Shown piece after piece: positions 1 through 8,793 of a stretch of DNA of 12,523 nucleotides. The stretch is taken from contig JAGGZG010000020.1 in NCBI GenBank assembly GCA_021162125.1, positions 1 to 12,523 on the forward strand. The letters are read 5' to 3'. A program made the position numbers and the translations under genes. This DNA is from Anaerolineae bacterium (GTDB lineage Bacteria; Chloroflexota; Anaerolineae; JACIWR01). The first letter of the stretch is position 1. Each line of letters begins with the position of its first letter. Under the pieces are notes generated by a model that was not told the origin of the DNA, did not search any database, and saw nothing but the letters and a program-made list of their open reading frames with translations.

Positions 1-568
1 CCTCATCCAGGTACACGATCTCCGCCTCGGCGCCGGACGTGCGCACGGTCAGCAGAGCCACGGCGGGCCGTTCGTCGAAATCCGGTGTGGAGCACACCGC
101 GCCCGGATTGACGAACAGAGTCCCGTCCACGTGCTTTACCTCGGCGTGATGGGTGTGGCCGAAGATGACCACGTCGGCGCTGTGAAAATGGCGGTGCAGG
201 TTACGGATCATCAGCTCGTTGAGTCGCGCGTGCTGGCCCAACACACGAGCGTAAAATTCGAGGAGCACGCCGTACCCCAGATTCGGCAGCCCGTGGGTGA
301 GCACTACGTGTTGGCCCAGTAGATACAGGTGTACAGTCACCGGCAGGTGGGGCGAGCTACGGTTCGGCGGGTGCAGGTGCCAGTTACCGCGCACGGCCAC
401 TGTCGGCGCGATGCGTCCCAATTCCGCCAGCACGTCTGCCTCGTCCAGGTCACCCGCGTGCAGGATAAAGTCCACGCCAGCGAAGATGCGCCCTACAGCC
501 GCGGGCAGGCGGTCCAGCCGGTGGGGGATGTGTGTGTCGGCCAGCAGGCCAATGCGCAGACTTTGCAT
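1..568 (-). CDS. YfcE/MJ0936-like metallophosphoesterase, partial (3' end beyond window)
   Basis: Calcineurin-like phosphoesterase of the small YfcE/MJ0936 type, a soluble binuclear-metal phosphodiesterase; the natural substrate is unknown for most members. About 189 codons are visible without a stop. The family's metal-binding motifs appear in order: ADTH at residues 10-13, HAGD at 37-40, RGNW at 60-63, THG at 91-93, GHTHH at 137-141 and NPGA at 154-157. The position after GN usually carries C/H followed by D/E; here it reads W-H, so the second-shell acidic residue seems to be missing. The ATG start overlaps the coaX stop by one base (TGATG), so the gene is probably translated by coupling to coaX. 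Family members are usually about 160-180 residues, so only a short C-terminus should be missing. Confidence 0.9.
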   Translation of the reverse strand, partial: MQSLRIGLLADTHIPHRLDRLPAAVGRIFAGVDFILHAGDLDEADVLAELGRIAPTVAVRGNWHLHPPNRSSPHLPVTVHLYLLGQHVVLTHGLPNLGYGVLLEFYARVLGQHARLNELMIRNLHRHFHSADVVIFGHTHHAEVKHVDGTLFVNPGAVCSTPDFDERPAVALLTVRTSGAEAEIVYLDE

Positions 569-1332
569 CAGCGATTCATCTCATAGATCATGCGCAGGCC
601 CTTGAGTGTGAGCCAGGGGTCTACTGCCTCGATAACTGTGGTCTCGCGGGCGATTACCTCGGCCAGCCCGCCTGTGCCCACCACGCGCATGTCCGCTCCC
701 AACTCGGCGCGGAAGCGGGCGACCATCCCCTCCACCAAACCCACGTACCCGAACAGGATGCCCGATTGCATGGATTGCACGGTGTTGGAGCCGATGGCCC
801 GTGGTGGGCGGACGAGGTCAATGCGCGGCAGTTTGGCCGTGCGGGTGAACAGTGCTTCGGCGGAGATGCGGATGCCCGGCGCGATGGCCCCGCCCAGATA
901 ATCACCTTCTGTGCTGATGGCATCGAACGTCGTCGCCGTGCCGAAGTCCACGATGCAGGCCGGGCCGCCGTACAGCTGGTACGCGGCGACGGCGTTCACC
1001 ACCCGGTCGGCACCCACCTCGCGGGGGTTATCGTAACGGATGCGCACCCCCGTCCGCACGCCAGCATCCACCACCAGCGGGGTCAGCCCGAGGTAGGTTT
1101 CCGAGAGTTCAGTGAACGTCCCCGTGAGTGGGGGCACGACGCTGGAGATAGCCACACCCCGCAGGGTCGCGGGATCGTGCCCGCTGTAGGAAAAAAGCTG
1201 AAGCAGGAGTATCGCATACTCGTCGGGCATGCGGTTATGGGCGGTAGCCACACGCCAGTGGGTGACCAGTTCCTCACCTCGATACACGCCCAGGACGATG
1301 TTAGTATTCCCAATGTCTATACAAAGCAACAT
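568..1332 (-). CDS. coaX: type III pantothenate kinase
   Basis: Phosphorylates pantothenate to 4'-phosphopantothenate, the first step of coenzyme A synthesis, in the cytoplasm. Type III enzymes belong to the ASKHA fold, need a monovalent cation and are insensitive to CoA feedback. The 254-residue product matches the usual family length. It has the phosphate-binding motif DIGNTN at residues 6-11, ISSVVP at 62-67, GADR at 107-110 (catalytic Asp) and DFGTATTFD at 129-137, then GGAIAPG. An in-frame start 25 codons upstream exists, but the ATG at 1332 has a good Shine-Dalgarno (GAGGAG, 8 bases before it), and families of this kinase start directly with this beta strand. The gene follows a repeat-bearing spacer after the 212-residue hypothetical gene and overlaps the downstream phosphoesterase. 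Confidence 0.95.
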   Translation of the reverse strand: MLLCIDIGNTNIVLGVYRGEELVTHWRVATAHNRMPDEYAILLLQLFSYSGHDPATLRGVAISSVVPPLTGTFTELSETYLGLTPLVVDAGVRTGVRIRYDNPREVGADRVVNAVAAYQLYGGPACIVDFGTATTFDAISTEGDYLGGAIAPGIRISAEALFTRTAKLPRIDLVRPPRAIGSNTVQSMQSGILFGYVGLVEGMVARFRAELGADMRVVGTGGLAEVIARETTVIEAVDPWLTLKGLRMIYEMNR

Positions 1333-1352
1333 TTCGTGATCTCCTCGAAAAG

Positions 1353-1434
1353 GGTCAGCCGATTCAGCCGATTGAACCGATGCGGCGTATCGGCTCCATC
1401 CACTCAATCGGCTGACCAGCTCAATCAGCTGACC
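1353..1434 (-). repeat. palindromic repeat cluster in the spacer before coaX, possible attenuator
   Basis: The motif GGTCAGCYGATTGA occurs four times in 82 bp. Two copies lie on the minus strand (1434-1421 and 1417-1404) and two in the opposite orientation (1353-1364 and 1364-1375, the latter without GG). The arms 1353-1364 and 1406-1417 are perfect 12-bp inverted repeats. TCAGCCGATTGA (1364-1375) can instead pair with 1404-1415, also over 12 bp, so two registers compete. A small CCGAT/ATCGG stem lies inside. In the minus-strand transcript the hairpin is followed by CTTTTC and then the coaX Shine-Dalgarno. The first copy supplies the last codons and stop of the upstream gene. It could be a weak terminator or attenuator, or a REP-like element. 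Confidence 0.6.
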
Positions 1435-2059
1435 ACACAGGCAGGCACTTCACAGTCTCCTCCCCGTGCAGGATGTCTAACAAAATCTCGACCGCCTCTC
1501 CGTACGATGACGGAAACTCGTGGCACAGGCGAATGAAGTCGGCGTTGACCTTTCCCCCGGAGACGAGAAAGGCCAGCGCCCCGAGGTAAGTCCGCCACCG
1601 GGTGTAGCTCCCTTTGAGGTAGTCCTCCGGGTCGAAGAGCAGAAGCGGGTGTTCGTCGCTGGCGATGATGAAGTAGCCGGGCAGGTCGAACCAGGTGACC
1701 AGGAACATGGCACGCAATAACTCCTGGTCGGCGGCCTCGTCCGGCCGTCCCGGCTGGAGCGACACCAGCACTGACGGGTCAAAGTTTATCCTCTCCAGGA
1801 GTGAGGTGCGGCAGGCCACGCCCCAGCGCCGGACGTGGTACACACAGCCATCCTGGCCGGGTGCGATGGGCGGACAAACTCTGGCGTAACCAGCCGGCAA
1901 TTGCAGGGTCACCCGGTTGTGGGCCAGCCGGCCGTCCTCGGCGACGAACCAGTAGGCGACCTGCCAGTCCTCCGTGGGATAGCGACCGGGAAAGTTATTG
2001 ATCACGCGCACGTCTGGGGGCGCGCTGCTACGCCTTAAGGTATTGCCCACTGGTCTCAT
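1421..2059 (-). CDS. conserved-looking hypothetical protein coupled to a PP2C phosphatase
   Basis: I do not recognise this 212-residue protein. It has no obvious signal peptide or membrane segment and no nucleotide-binding or metal motif that I can see. It is rich in aromatic residues. The middle reads like a compact mixed alpha/beta fold (AYWFVAEDG near residue 40; WFDLPGYFIIASDEHPLLLF around 126-145), and the C-terminus is helical and acidic (YGEAVEILLDILHGEET). Its ATG overlaps the stop of the upstream phosphatase as ATGA, a standard sign of translational coupling, so the two products may act in the same process. The open frame and codon use match its neighbours, so I treat it as a real gene. 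The last four codons lie inside a repeated motif (GGTCAGCYGATTGA). Confidence 0.8.
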   Translation of the reverse strand: MRPVGNTLRRSSAPPDVRVINNFPGRYPTEDWQVAYWFVAEDGRLAHNRVTLQLPAGYARVCPPIAPGQDGCVYHVRRWGVACRTSLLERINFDPSVLVSLQPGRPDEAADQELLRAMFLVTWFDLPGYFIIASDEHPLLLFDPEDYLKGSYTRWRTYLGALAFLVSGGKVNADFIRLCHEFPSSYGEAVEILLDILHGEETVKCLPVWSAD

Positions 2060-2904
2060 GTGCCTATCACCCGCACCAGCACCACCGAGATGTTATCTTT
2101 GCCCCCGGCCGCATTGGCTGCGTCCACCAGTTGCTGAGCAGCCAGGTCCAGGGTTGGGGACTCCTCGATAATGCTCACCATTCGTCTGGGATCGCGCACC
2201 ATCTCCCACAGCCCGTCGGTGCAGAGCAGAAGTATGTCGCCGTCCTGCAATTCCTGCCGGAAAACGTCTACCTCGACCGTGGGCATGTAGCCCAGGCAGC
2301 GGTAGATCAGACCGGTCTGAGGATGATTATAAGACTCCTCAAGCGTGATCCTGCCCGACGCCACCAGCCCGGCCACCACGGAATGGTCTATCGTGATCTG
2401 CTGCAATTGGTGATCGCGCAGAAGATAAGTGCGGCTATCGCCCACGTTGGCAATCAAGGCCAGCGGCCCCTCGACCACGGCCATGGTCAACGTCGAGCCG
2501 GAACCCATCGCCTCAGTTGGGCGGTGGCGAGCGTACTCGTGTACCGCAGCATTGGCCTTCTCCACGGCGGCGCGTATCCGCCGTTCCGTCATCCTCAGTG
2601 GTGGGCGCGGGATCTGCTTGTTGCCCTCTGCCAGCAGGGCACGCCATTCAGCGCCGGATAGATTCCAGGTCGCACGGGGGTCGCGTGGGACGAACAGATC
2701 AGCCAGTTCCCGCTTGAGCGTCTCCACTGCCCAGTGACTGGCTACCTCGCCCGCCAGGTGACCACCCATGCCATCGGCAACGATGAACAGCCCTATGGCA
2801 TCCTCGTCCGACGACTGAAGCACTTGCTGAAACACGCGATCCTCGTTCAACTTGCGCTCTTTGCCAGGGTCCGTTCGGGCTACAGCTTCTAACCTGAAAG
2901 GCAT
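2056..2904 (-). CDS. PP2C/PPM-family serine/threonine protein phosphatase
   Basis: Metal-dependent phosphatase that removes phosphate from Ser/Thr residues, usually opposing a Hanks-type kinase such as PknB/PrkC in the cytoplasm. No kinase gene is in the window. The motifs run in order: RTDPGKERKLNED (residues 10-22), VADGMGGH (42-49, metal-binding Asp), GSGSTLT, NVGDSR, DHS, CTDGLW and GGKDNIS near the C-terminus. At 282 residues it is longer than typical Stp/PrpC (about 250) because of an insert after the DGMGGH helix, rich in basic and proline residues. I chose the ATG at 2904: it has a strong GGAGGGG Shine-Dalgarno and fits the family N-terminus. The frame is open up to an ATG at 2967, but that one overlaps the promoter and has no ribosome site. 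Confidence 0.93.
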   Translation of the reverse strand: MPFRLEAVARTDPGKERKLNEDRVFQQVLQSSDEDAIGLFIVADGMGGHLAGEVASHWAVETLKRELADLFVPRDPRATWNLSGAEWRALLAEGNKQIPRPPLRMTERRIRAAVEKANAAVHEYARHRPTEAMGSGSTLTMAVVEGPLALIANVGDSRTYLLRDHQLQQITIDHSVVAGLVASGRITLEESYNHPQTGLIYRCLGYMPTVEVDVFRQELQDGDILLLCTDGLWEMVRDPRRMVSIIEESPTLDLAAQQLVDAANAAGGKDNISVVLVRVIGT

Positions 2905-2972
2905 CTTTCCCCTCCGCGGATCCACCCCCACAGCCAACGTCACCGTTTTGGTCAAATTATTCTCCATTTCGT

Positions 2973-3002
2973 ATTATATCACAGATTTAACCGAATGGGC
3001 AA
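2973..3002 (-). promoter_or_regulatory. extended -10 promoter for the PP2C operon
   Basis: On the minus strand, TATAAT (2978-2973) is preceded by TGA, giving an extended -10 (TGnTATAAT). A weak -35, TTGCCC (3002-2997), lies 18 bp upstream. The predicted start falls close to 2967, leaving about a 60-nt leader before the ATG at 2904. This arrangement supports the shorter phosphatase start. Confidence 0.65.
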
Positions 3003-3027
3003 TGATGGGGGCGTTCTTTTTCCCAAA

Positions 3028-3051
3028 CCTCGACCTGAGCCCAGGCCGAGG
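3028..3051. repeat. imperfect hairpin between the divergent PP2C and uvrA promoters
   Basis: CCTCG-a-CCTG, a four-base AGCC loop, then CAGG-c-CGAGG: nine pairs broken by one mismatch. Neither strand has a following T-run, so it is not an evident terminator. It could be a protein-binding site or chance in GC-rich DNA. Confidence 0.35.
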
Positions 3052-3067
3052 GCACGGCAAGCGGCTT

Positions 3068-3096
3068 TTGCTGAAAGCGCAATTACGTGCTACAAT
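3068..3096 (+). promoter_or_regulatory. possible secondary upstream promoter of uvrA
   Basis: TTGCTG (3068-3073), a 17-bp spacer, then TACAAT (3091-3096). The -10 is good and the -35 weak. It would start transcripts about 40 bp upstream of the stronger promoter at 3109-3137, so its transcripts would read through the LexA-type box. Confidence 0.35.
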
Positions 3097-3108
3097 AATT
3101 ATTCGCGG

Positions 3109-3137
3109 TTGACGAACTGCGTTGAGAAGTGTATAAT
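3109..3137 (+). promoter_or_regulatory. sigma-70 type promoter of uvrA
   Basis: TTGACG (3109-3114) and a perfect TATAAT (3132-3137) with the optimal 17-bp spacer. The predicted transcription start is about 3143-3145, which falls on the first base of the GAAC-N4-GTTC palindrome. The 5' UTR would be about 30 nt. Confidence 0.85.
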
Positions 3138-3143
3138 TAGCGT

Positions 3144-3157
3144 AGAACATAGGTTCT
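3144..3157 (+). promoter_or_regulatory. LexA (SOS) operator, Gram-positive type
   Basis: AGAAC-ATAG-GTTCT is a perfect 5-bp-arm palindrome that contains GAAC-N4-GTTC. This is the LexA/DinR box core of Bacillus and relatives, and is reported for the Chloroflexota genus Dehalococcoides. It sits at the predicted start of the uvrA transcript, where bound LexA would block initiation, and uvrA is a classic SOS gene. No lexA gene is in the window, so the repressor itself is inferred. Confidence 0.8.
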
Positions 3158-3176
3158 CAAAACCAGAGTGTGGACC

Positions 3177-6062
<2,886 letters not shown>

Positions 6063-6110
6063 TCCGTTCGCCCCCCAGCAGCCTGCGTCTGAAACAGGGA
6101 CAATAAGGTG

Positions 6111-6128
6111 CCCTCTTAGCCCTCTTAG
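6111..6128. repeat. tandem 9-bp duplication in the uvrA-FAD gene spacer
   Basis: CCCTCTTAG occurs twice in direct contact, at 6111-6119 and 6120-6128. The rest of the 110-bp spacer (6063-6172) shows no clear terminator or promoter. TGAAACA and TGTTTCA form a distant 7-bp inverted pair there, which I regard as weak. Confidence 0.5.
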
Positions 6129-6172
6129 GCGTGTTTCATCATCGCATTCTCAAATCGGGAGGAGTGAAGAGT

Positions 6173-7561
6173 ATGCCAGACAGCAAAAACGTGTACGACG
6201 TGATCATCGTTGGGGCGGGGCCGGCGGGCATCTTCGCCGCGCTGAAACTAAGCCAGCGCCCCGACCTGCGTATTGCCATCCTCGATAAGGGACCAGACAT
6301 CGAGAAGCGGCACTGTCCTGCACGGGAGAACGGCCACTGCGCTCACTGCCAACCCTGCGCGTTGCTTTCCGGTTGGGGTGGGGCCGGGGCTTTCTCCGAC
6401 GGCAAGCTTACCTTATCGCCGGCCGTCGGCGGTCACCTGCCGGAGGTTCTGGGCGAAGCGCGGGCGCGGGAGCTCGTCGCCGAGGTGGATCGCACCTACG
6501 TGGACTACGGAGCCAGCCAGACGGTGTATGGCACGCGCACCGACCAGATTGAGGAACTGGAGAAGCGAGCGGCAATGGCTGGGCTGCGCTTCATCTCGGT
6601 GCCCATCCGGCACATAGGTACTGAGCGCTGTGCTGAGATCATGCGCGCTATGCGTGACGAACTCCTGCGCCGTGGAGTGCAGATCCAACAGCGCACTCCG
6701 GTGACCCGCGTGCAGGCCGTCGATGGTCACGTCGTAGGCGTGGAGACAGCCCGTGGGGAGACGCTCAGCAGCAGGTTTGTGATCCTCGCCCCGGGGCGCG
6801 AGGGTGCCTCCTGGCTAAAGGACGTGTCTGCGGAGCTGGGCCTGACCCTGGAGCGCAACCCGGTAGACCTGGGCATTCGCGTCGAAGTGCCGGCCACTGT
6901 GCTGGAACCCATCACCCAGTTGGTGTATGAGTCCAAGTTCATCTACTACTCCCGCGCATTCGATGACCAGGTGCGCACTTTCTGCATGTGCCCCTATGGC
7001 GAGGTAACAACCGAGTTCGCCGGGGACGTGGTCACCGTCAACGGGCATTCCTACGCCGATCACAGGACGAACAACACCAACTTCGCCCTGCTGGTGAGCA
7101 AGAACTTCACCGAGCCATTCGACGATCCTATCGCCTATGGAAAATCCATCGCCCGCCTGGCCAATCTGCTCGGCGGAGGGGTGCTGGTGCAGCGCCTGGG
7201 CGATCTGGAGTCGGGCCGCCGTACCAACGACCAACGGCTGATGCGTTCCATCGTCACCCCGACGCTGAAAGGCGCTACTCCGGGCGACCTCAACCTGGTA
7301 TTGCCCTACCGCTACGTGGTCAGCCTGCTGGAGATGATCCACGCTCTGGATGAAATTGCTCCCGGCGTGGCCTCGCGACACACCCTGCTCTACGGTGTGG
7401 AGGTCAAGTTCTACTCCTGCCGCCTGCAACTGAGCGATGAGCTGGAGACCGAGGTGCATAACCTGTTCGCCGCTGGCGACGGCGCAGGGATCACCCGCGG
7501 GTTGGTGCAGGCCTCCGCCACAGGGCTGGTCACCGCGCGCGCGATCCTGGCCCGCCTGTGA
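6173..7561 (+). CDS. FAD-dependent oxidoreductase, COG2509-like
   Basis: Predicted soluble FAD-dependent dehydrogenase of the uncharacterised group usually called COG2509; the substrate is unknown. The 462-residue product begins with a Rossmann dinucleotide-binding motif, VGAGPAG (residues 13-19), and an acidic strand end at LDKG (37-40). It then has four cysteines, Cys48, Cys56, Cys59 and Cys62 (C-x7-C-x2-C-x2-C), followed by the hallmark GWGGAGAFSDGKL (67-79). Near the C-terminus AAGDGAGITRG is the second FAD-contacting motif. The ATG at 6173 has a strong Shine-Dalgarno (GGGAGGAG, 6157-6164); the frame opens 14 codons earlier but without such a site. No promoter of its own is obvious, so it may be read through from uvrA. 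It converges with the cupin gene, only 16 bp away. Confidence 0.88.
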   Translation: MPDSKNVYDVIIVGAGPAGIFAALKLSQRPDLRIAILDKGPDIEKRHCPARENGHCAHCQPCALLSGWGGAGAFSDGKLTLSPAVGGHLPEVLGEARARELVAEVDRTYVDYGASQTVYGTRTDQIEELEKRAAMAGLRFISVPIRHIGTERCAEIMRAMRDELLRRGVQIQQRTPVTRVQAVDGHVVGVETARGETLSSRFVILAPGREGASWLKDVSAELGLTLERNPVDLGIRVEVPATVLEPITQLVYESKFIYYSRAFDDQVRTFCMCPYGEVTTEFAGDVVTVNGHSYADHRTNNTNFALLVSKNFTEPFDDPIAYGKSIARLANLLGGGVLVQRLGDLESGRRTNDQRLMRSIVTPTLKGATPGDLNLVLPYRYVVSLLEMIHALDEIAPGVASRHTLLYGVEVKFYSCRLQLSDELETEVHNLFAAGDGAGITRGLVQASATGLVTARAILARL

Positions 7562-7577
7562 GCCCTGCCTCGCACTG

Positions 7578-7901
7578 TCACTTGTAGTCCTCGCGTACCG
7601 GATGCCAGGCGTCCAGGGCGCGGGTGGGCGCGTCGAGGATGGAGGCGCTGTGGGGCACGTTTGGGGGGATGCACACTCCGTCGCCGGGGCGAAGGGTGCG
7701 CGTTTCCTCGCCCAGGGTGAAAACCATCGCTCCTTCGAGGACGTAGGTGATCTGCTCGTGAGGGTGGGCGTGTTCCGGCACCACCGCTCCCGGCTCGAAG
7801 TCGAAGAAGGTGAGCATCACATTATCAAGATAGACCGCGCGGCGGGTGATGCCGGGTAGCATGTCCGCCGCCGGTAAGTCAGATACGGTGAAAAAAGTCA
7901 T
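7578..7901 (-). CDS. small single-domain cupin (cupin_2) protein
   Basis: A 107-residue double-stranded beta-helix protein, the usual size of a one-domain cupin. Cupin motif 1 spans residues 38-57, G-x5-HAHPHEQ...LEG, with likely metal ligands His44, His46 and Gln50 (or Glu49). Motif 2 is PGDGVCIPPNVPHS (72-85), with His84 as the fourth ligand. Such proteins bind Fe, Mn, Ni or Zn and act as small oxygenases, isomerases or sugar-binding regulators; the sequence does not tell which. The ATG has a good Shine-Dalgarno (AGGAGAG). It lies 81 bp downstream of the winged-helix-like gene on the same strand and may share its promoter. A GGAGC/GCTCC hairpin (7941-7955) in that gap lacks a T-run on either strand. 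Confidence 0.88.
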   Translation of the reverse strand: MTFFTVSDLPAADMLPGITRRAVYLDNVMLTFFDFEPGAVVPEHAHPHEQITYVLEGAMVFTLGEETRTLRPGDGVCIPPNVPHSASILDAPTRALDAWHPVREDYK

Positions 7902-7982
7902 CGTCTCTCTCCTATTTTGCTCGAGCGAGAGCTTTTCTCAGGAGCAAAGTGCTCCCTGGGCGGTACTTGTTTTGCCTGGCAC

Positions 7983-8327
7983 CTACGGGAGCTCGGACAG
8001 GAGCTCAGCCAGGGGCTCACGCAGTTCCTTGGGAATCACGGCCACTGTGTAGTTCCGCCCGCCGATGCCCGCCTTGCCCACGAAAAGCAGCCCCCGCACG
8101 CGAAGCCTGCCCAGCGTTGACGTCGGCGGCTCAGTTTCACTCCAGAACCAGCCCACGTCATCCTGCGCTCCAAAACGGCGGGTGAGTGGGCCAATTTTGA
8201 CCCAGCCACCTTTAGCCAGTACGTAATCCAGTGCTTCGCGGCTCTCTGGAGGCAATGACTCCAGCACAGCCCGCAGCTTCTGGGGATCGGTGAGGTGGCC
8301 TACGACGGGCAGAGACTTGGGATCCAA
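7983..8327 (-). CDS. small probable winged-helix protein; start unclear, possible 5' frameshift
   Basis: A 114-residue protein read from a TTG start. It is helical at the N-terminus (KLRAVLESLPPESREALDYV). It then has a segment resembling a winged helix (GGWVKIGPLTRRFG; TLGRLRVRGLLFVGKAG), a strand pair (RNYTVAVIPKEL) and an acidic C-terminal helix. The pattern recalls the winged-helix part of helicase-associated XPB-like proteins; I infer DNA binding with modest confidence and cannot name a function. No Shine-Dalgarno fits the TTG. A GAGGAG sequence lies too far upstream, and an ATG-initiated frame at 8380, correctly placed behind the promoter, runs into this region one base out of phase. 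A -1 shift near 8351 would join them into about 131 residues. The cupin gene lies downstream on the same strand. Confidence 0.65.
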   Translation of the reverse strand: MDPKSLPVVGHLTDPQKLRAVLESLPPESREALDYVLAKGGWVKIGPLTRRFGAQDDVGWFWSETEPPTSTLGRLRVRGLLFVGKAGIGGRNYTVAVIPKELREPLAELLSELP

Positions 8328-8421
8328 CCCCAGATTGATGCAGATACCATCTCCTCGTCAGTCGGCTGCCAATCTTTCATCTTTTGCTTCGCTTTCTGCT
8401 GCAGTCCACACGTTGGCCGCC

Positions 8422-8450
8422 ATTATACGCTACTATGATGTCCTTGTCAA
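8422..8450 (-). promoter_or_regulatory. consensus sigma-70 promoter of the winged-helix/cupin unit
   Basis: On the minus strand a perfect TTGACA (8450-8445), a 17-bp spacer and a perfect TATAAT (8427-8422). The predicted start near 8415 is about 35 nt before the ATG at 8380 and about 88 nt before the TTG at 8327. Confidence 0.85.
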
Positions 8451-8504
8451 AACGAGTTTAGCGAGGGGGGAGTGCAGCGATTCGGGATTTCACGCAAATT
8501 GTGC

Positions 8505-8533
8505 TTGACAGCTCGCCGGAGCTGTGCTATACT
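8505..8533 (+). promoter_or_regulatory. strong extended -10 promoter of the leader RNA and baeRF-like gene
   Basis: A perfect TTGACA (8505-8510), a 17-bp spacer, then TATACT (8528-8533) preceded by TG-n, an extended -10. The predicted start is about 8540. It diverges from the promoter at 8422-8450, with 54 bp between the two -35 boxes. Confidence 0.85.
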
Positions 8534-8664
8534 AGTGCCGCGGGGGTTAATGGGACGGGGGTGAGATGAGTCTCACCTCTTTGTGTCTGAAGCGCTGATC
8601 GCTTTGACCGATAAACAAGGGAACAACGGTGTTCATCTTGTTACAAGACAATTTATGTACTTGC

Positions 8665-8738
8665 TCACCCGGTCCGCTCCACATTTCTTCAACACAGCGC
8701 TACCCGGTCCCTCCACGCTCGCGAGGGGATCAGGGTGA
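8665..8738 (+). promoter_or_regulatory. mutually exclusive stems in the leader RNA (switch-like)
   Basis: Two near-copies, TCACCCGGTCC (8665-8675) and ACCCGGTCCCTC (8702-8713), can each pair with one 3' partner spanning 8723-8738 (GAGGGGATCAGGGTGA). The first pairing gives 11 pairs with one bulged A (8732). The second gives 12 pairs with bulges at 8728 and 8732 and a 9-nt loop. They cannot form together. The 5' hairpin arm GGGTGAG can also pair with CTCACCC (8664-8670), giving a third option. This layout is typical of regulatory leaders; the signal is unknown. Confidence 0.5.
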
Positions 8739-8753
8739 ATTGCGAGGAATGTT

Positions 8754-8793
8754 ACAGGCCAAACCTGCGTATGTGGGGCTGGCCTGTTTGTTG
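8754..8793 (+). terminator. terminator-like hairpin before the baeRF-like gene
   Basis: ACAGGCCA (8754-8761) pairs perfectly with TGGCCTGT (8780-8787), and the stem is followed by TTGTTGT. The loop is long (18 nt) and the T-tract is interrupted, so it is at best a weak intrinsic terminator. Its position 45 bp before the start codon would suit premature termination (attenuation). Confidence 0.35.

Noticed and set aside
532..1536. Long plus-strand open frame of 334 codons opposite coaX
   Set aside because: It is the shadow of coaX and part of its neighbour in GC-rich DNA. The minus-strand frame has all type III pantothenate kinase motifs, and this one has none.
6815..7459. Minus-strand frame of 214 codons opposite the FAD oxidoreductase
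   Set aside because: Antisense shadow; the sense strand carries clear FAD-binding motifs.
7941..7955. Terminator between the winged-helix and cupin genes
   Set aside because: A GGAGC/GCTCC stem of only 5 bp with no T-run on the transcribed strand.
8725..8750. T-box riboswitch signature (AGGGTG followed by TTGCG)
   Set aside because: The T-box consensus AGGGTGGNACCGCG is matched only in its first six bases, and no specifier loop or aminoacyl-tRNA synthetase gene is present.
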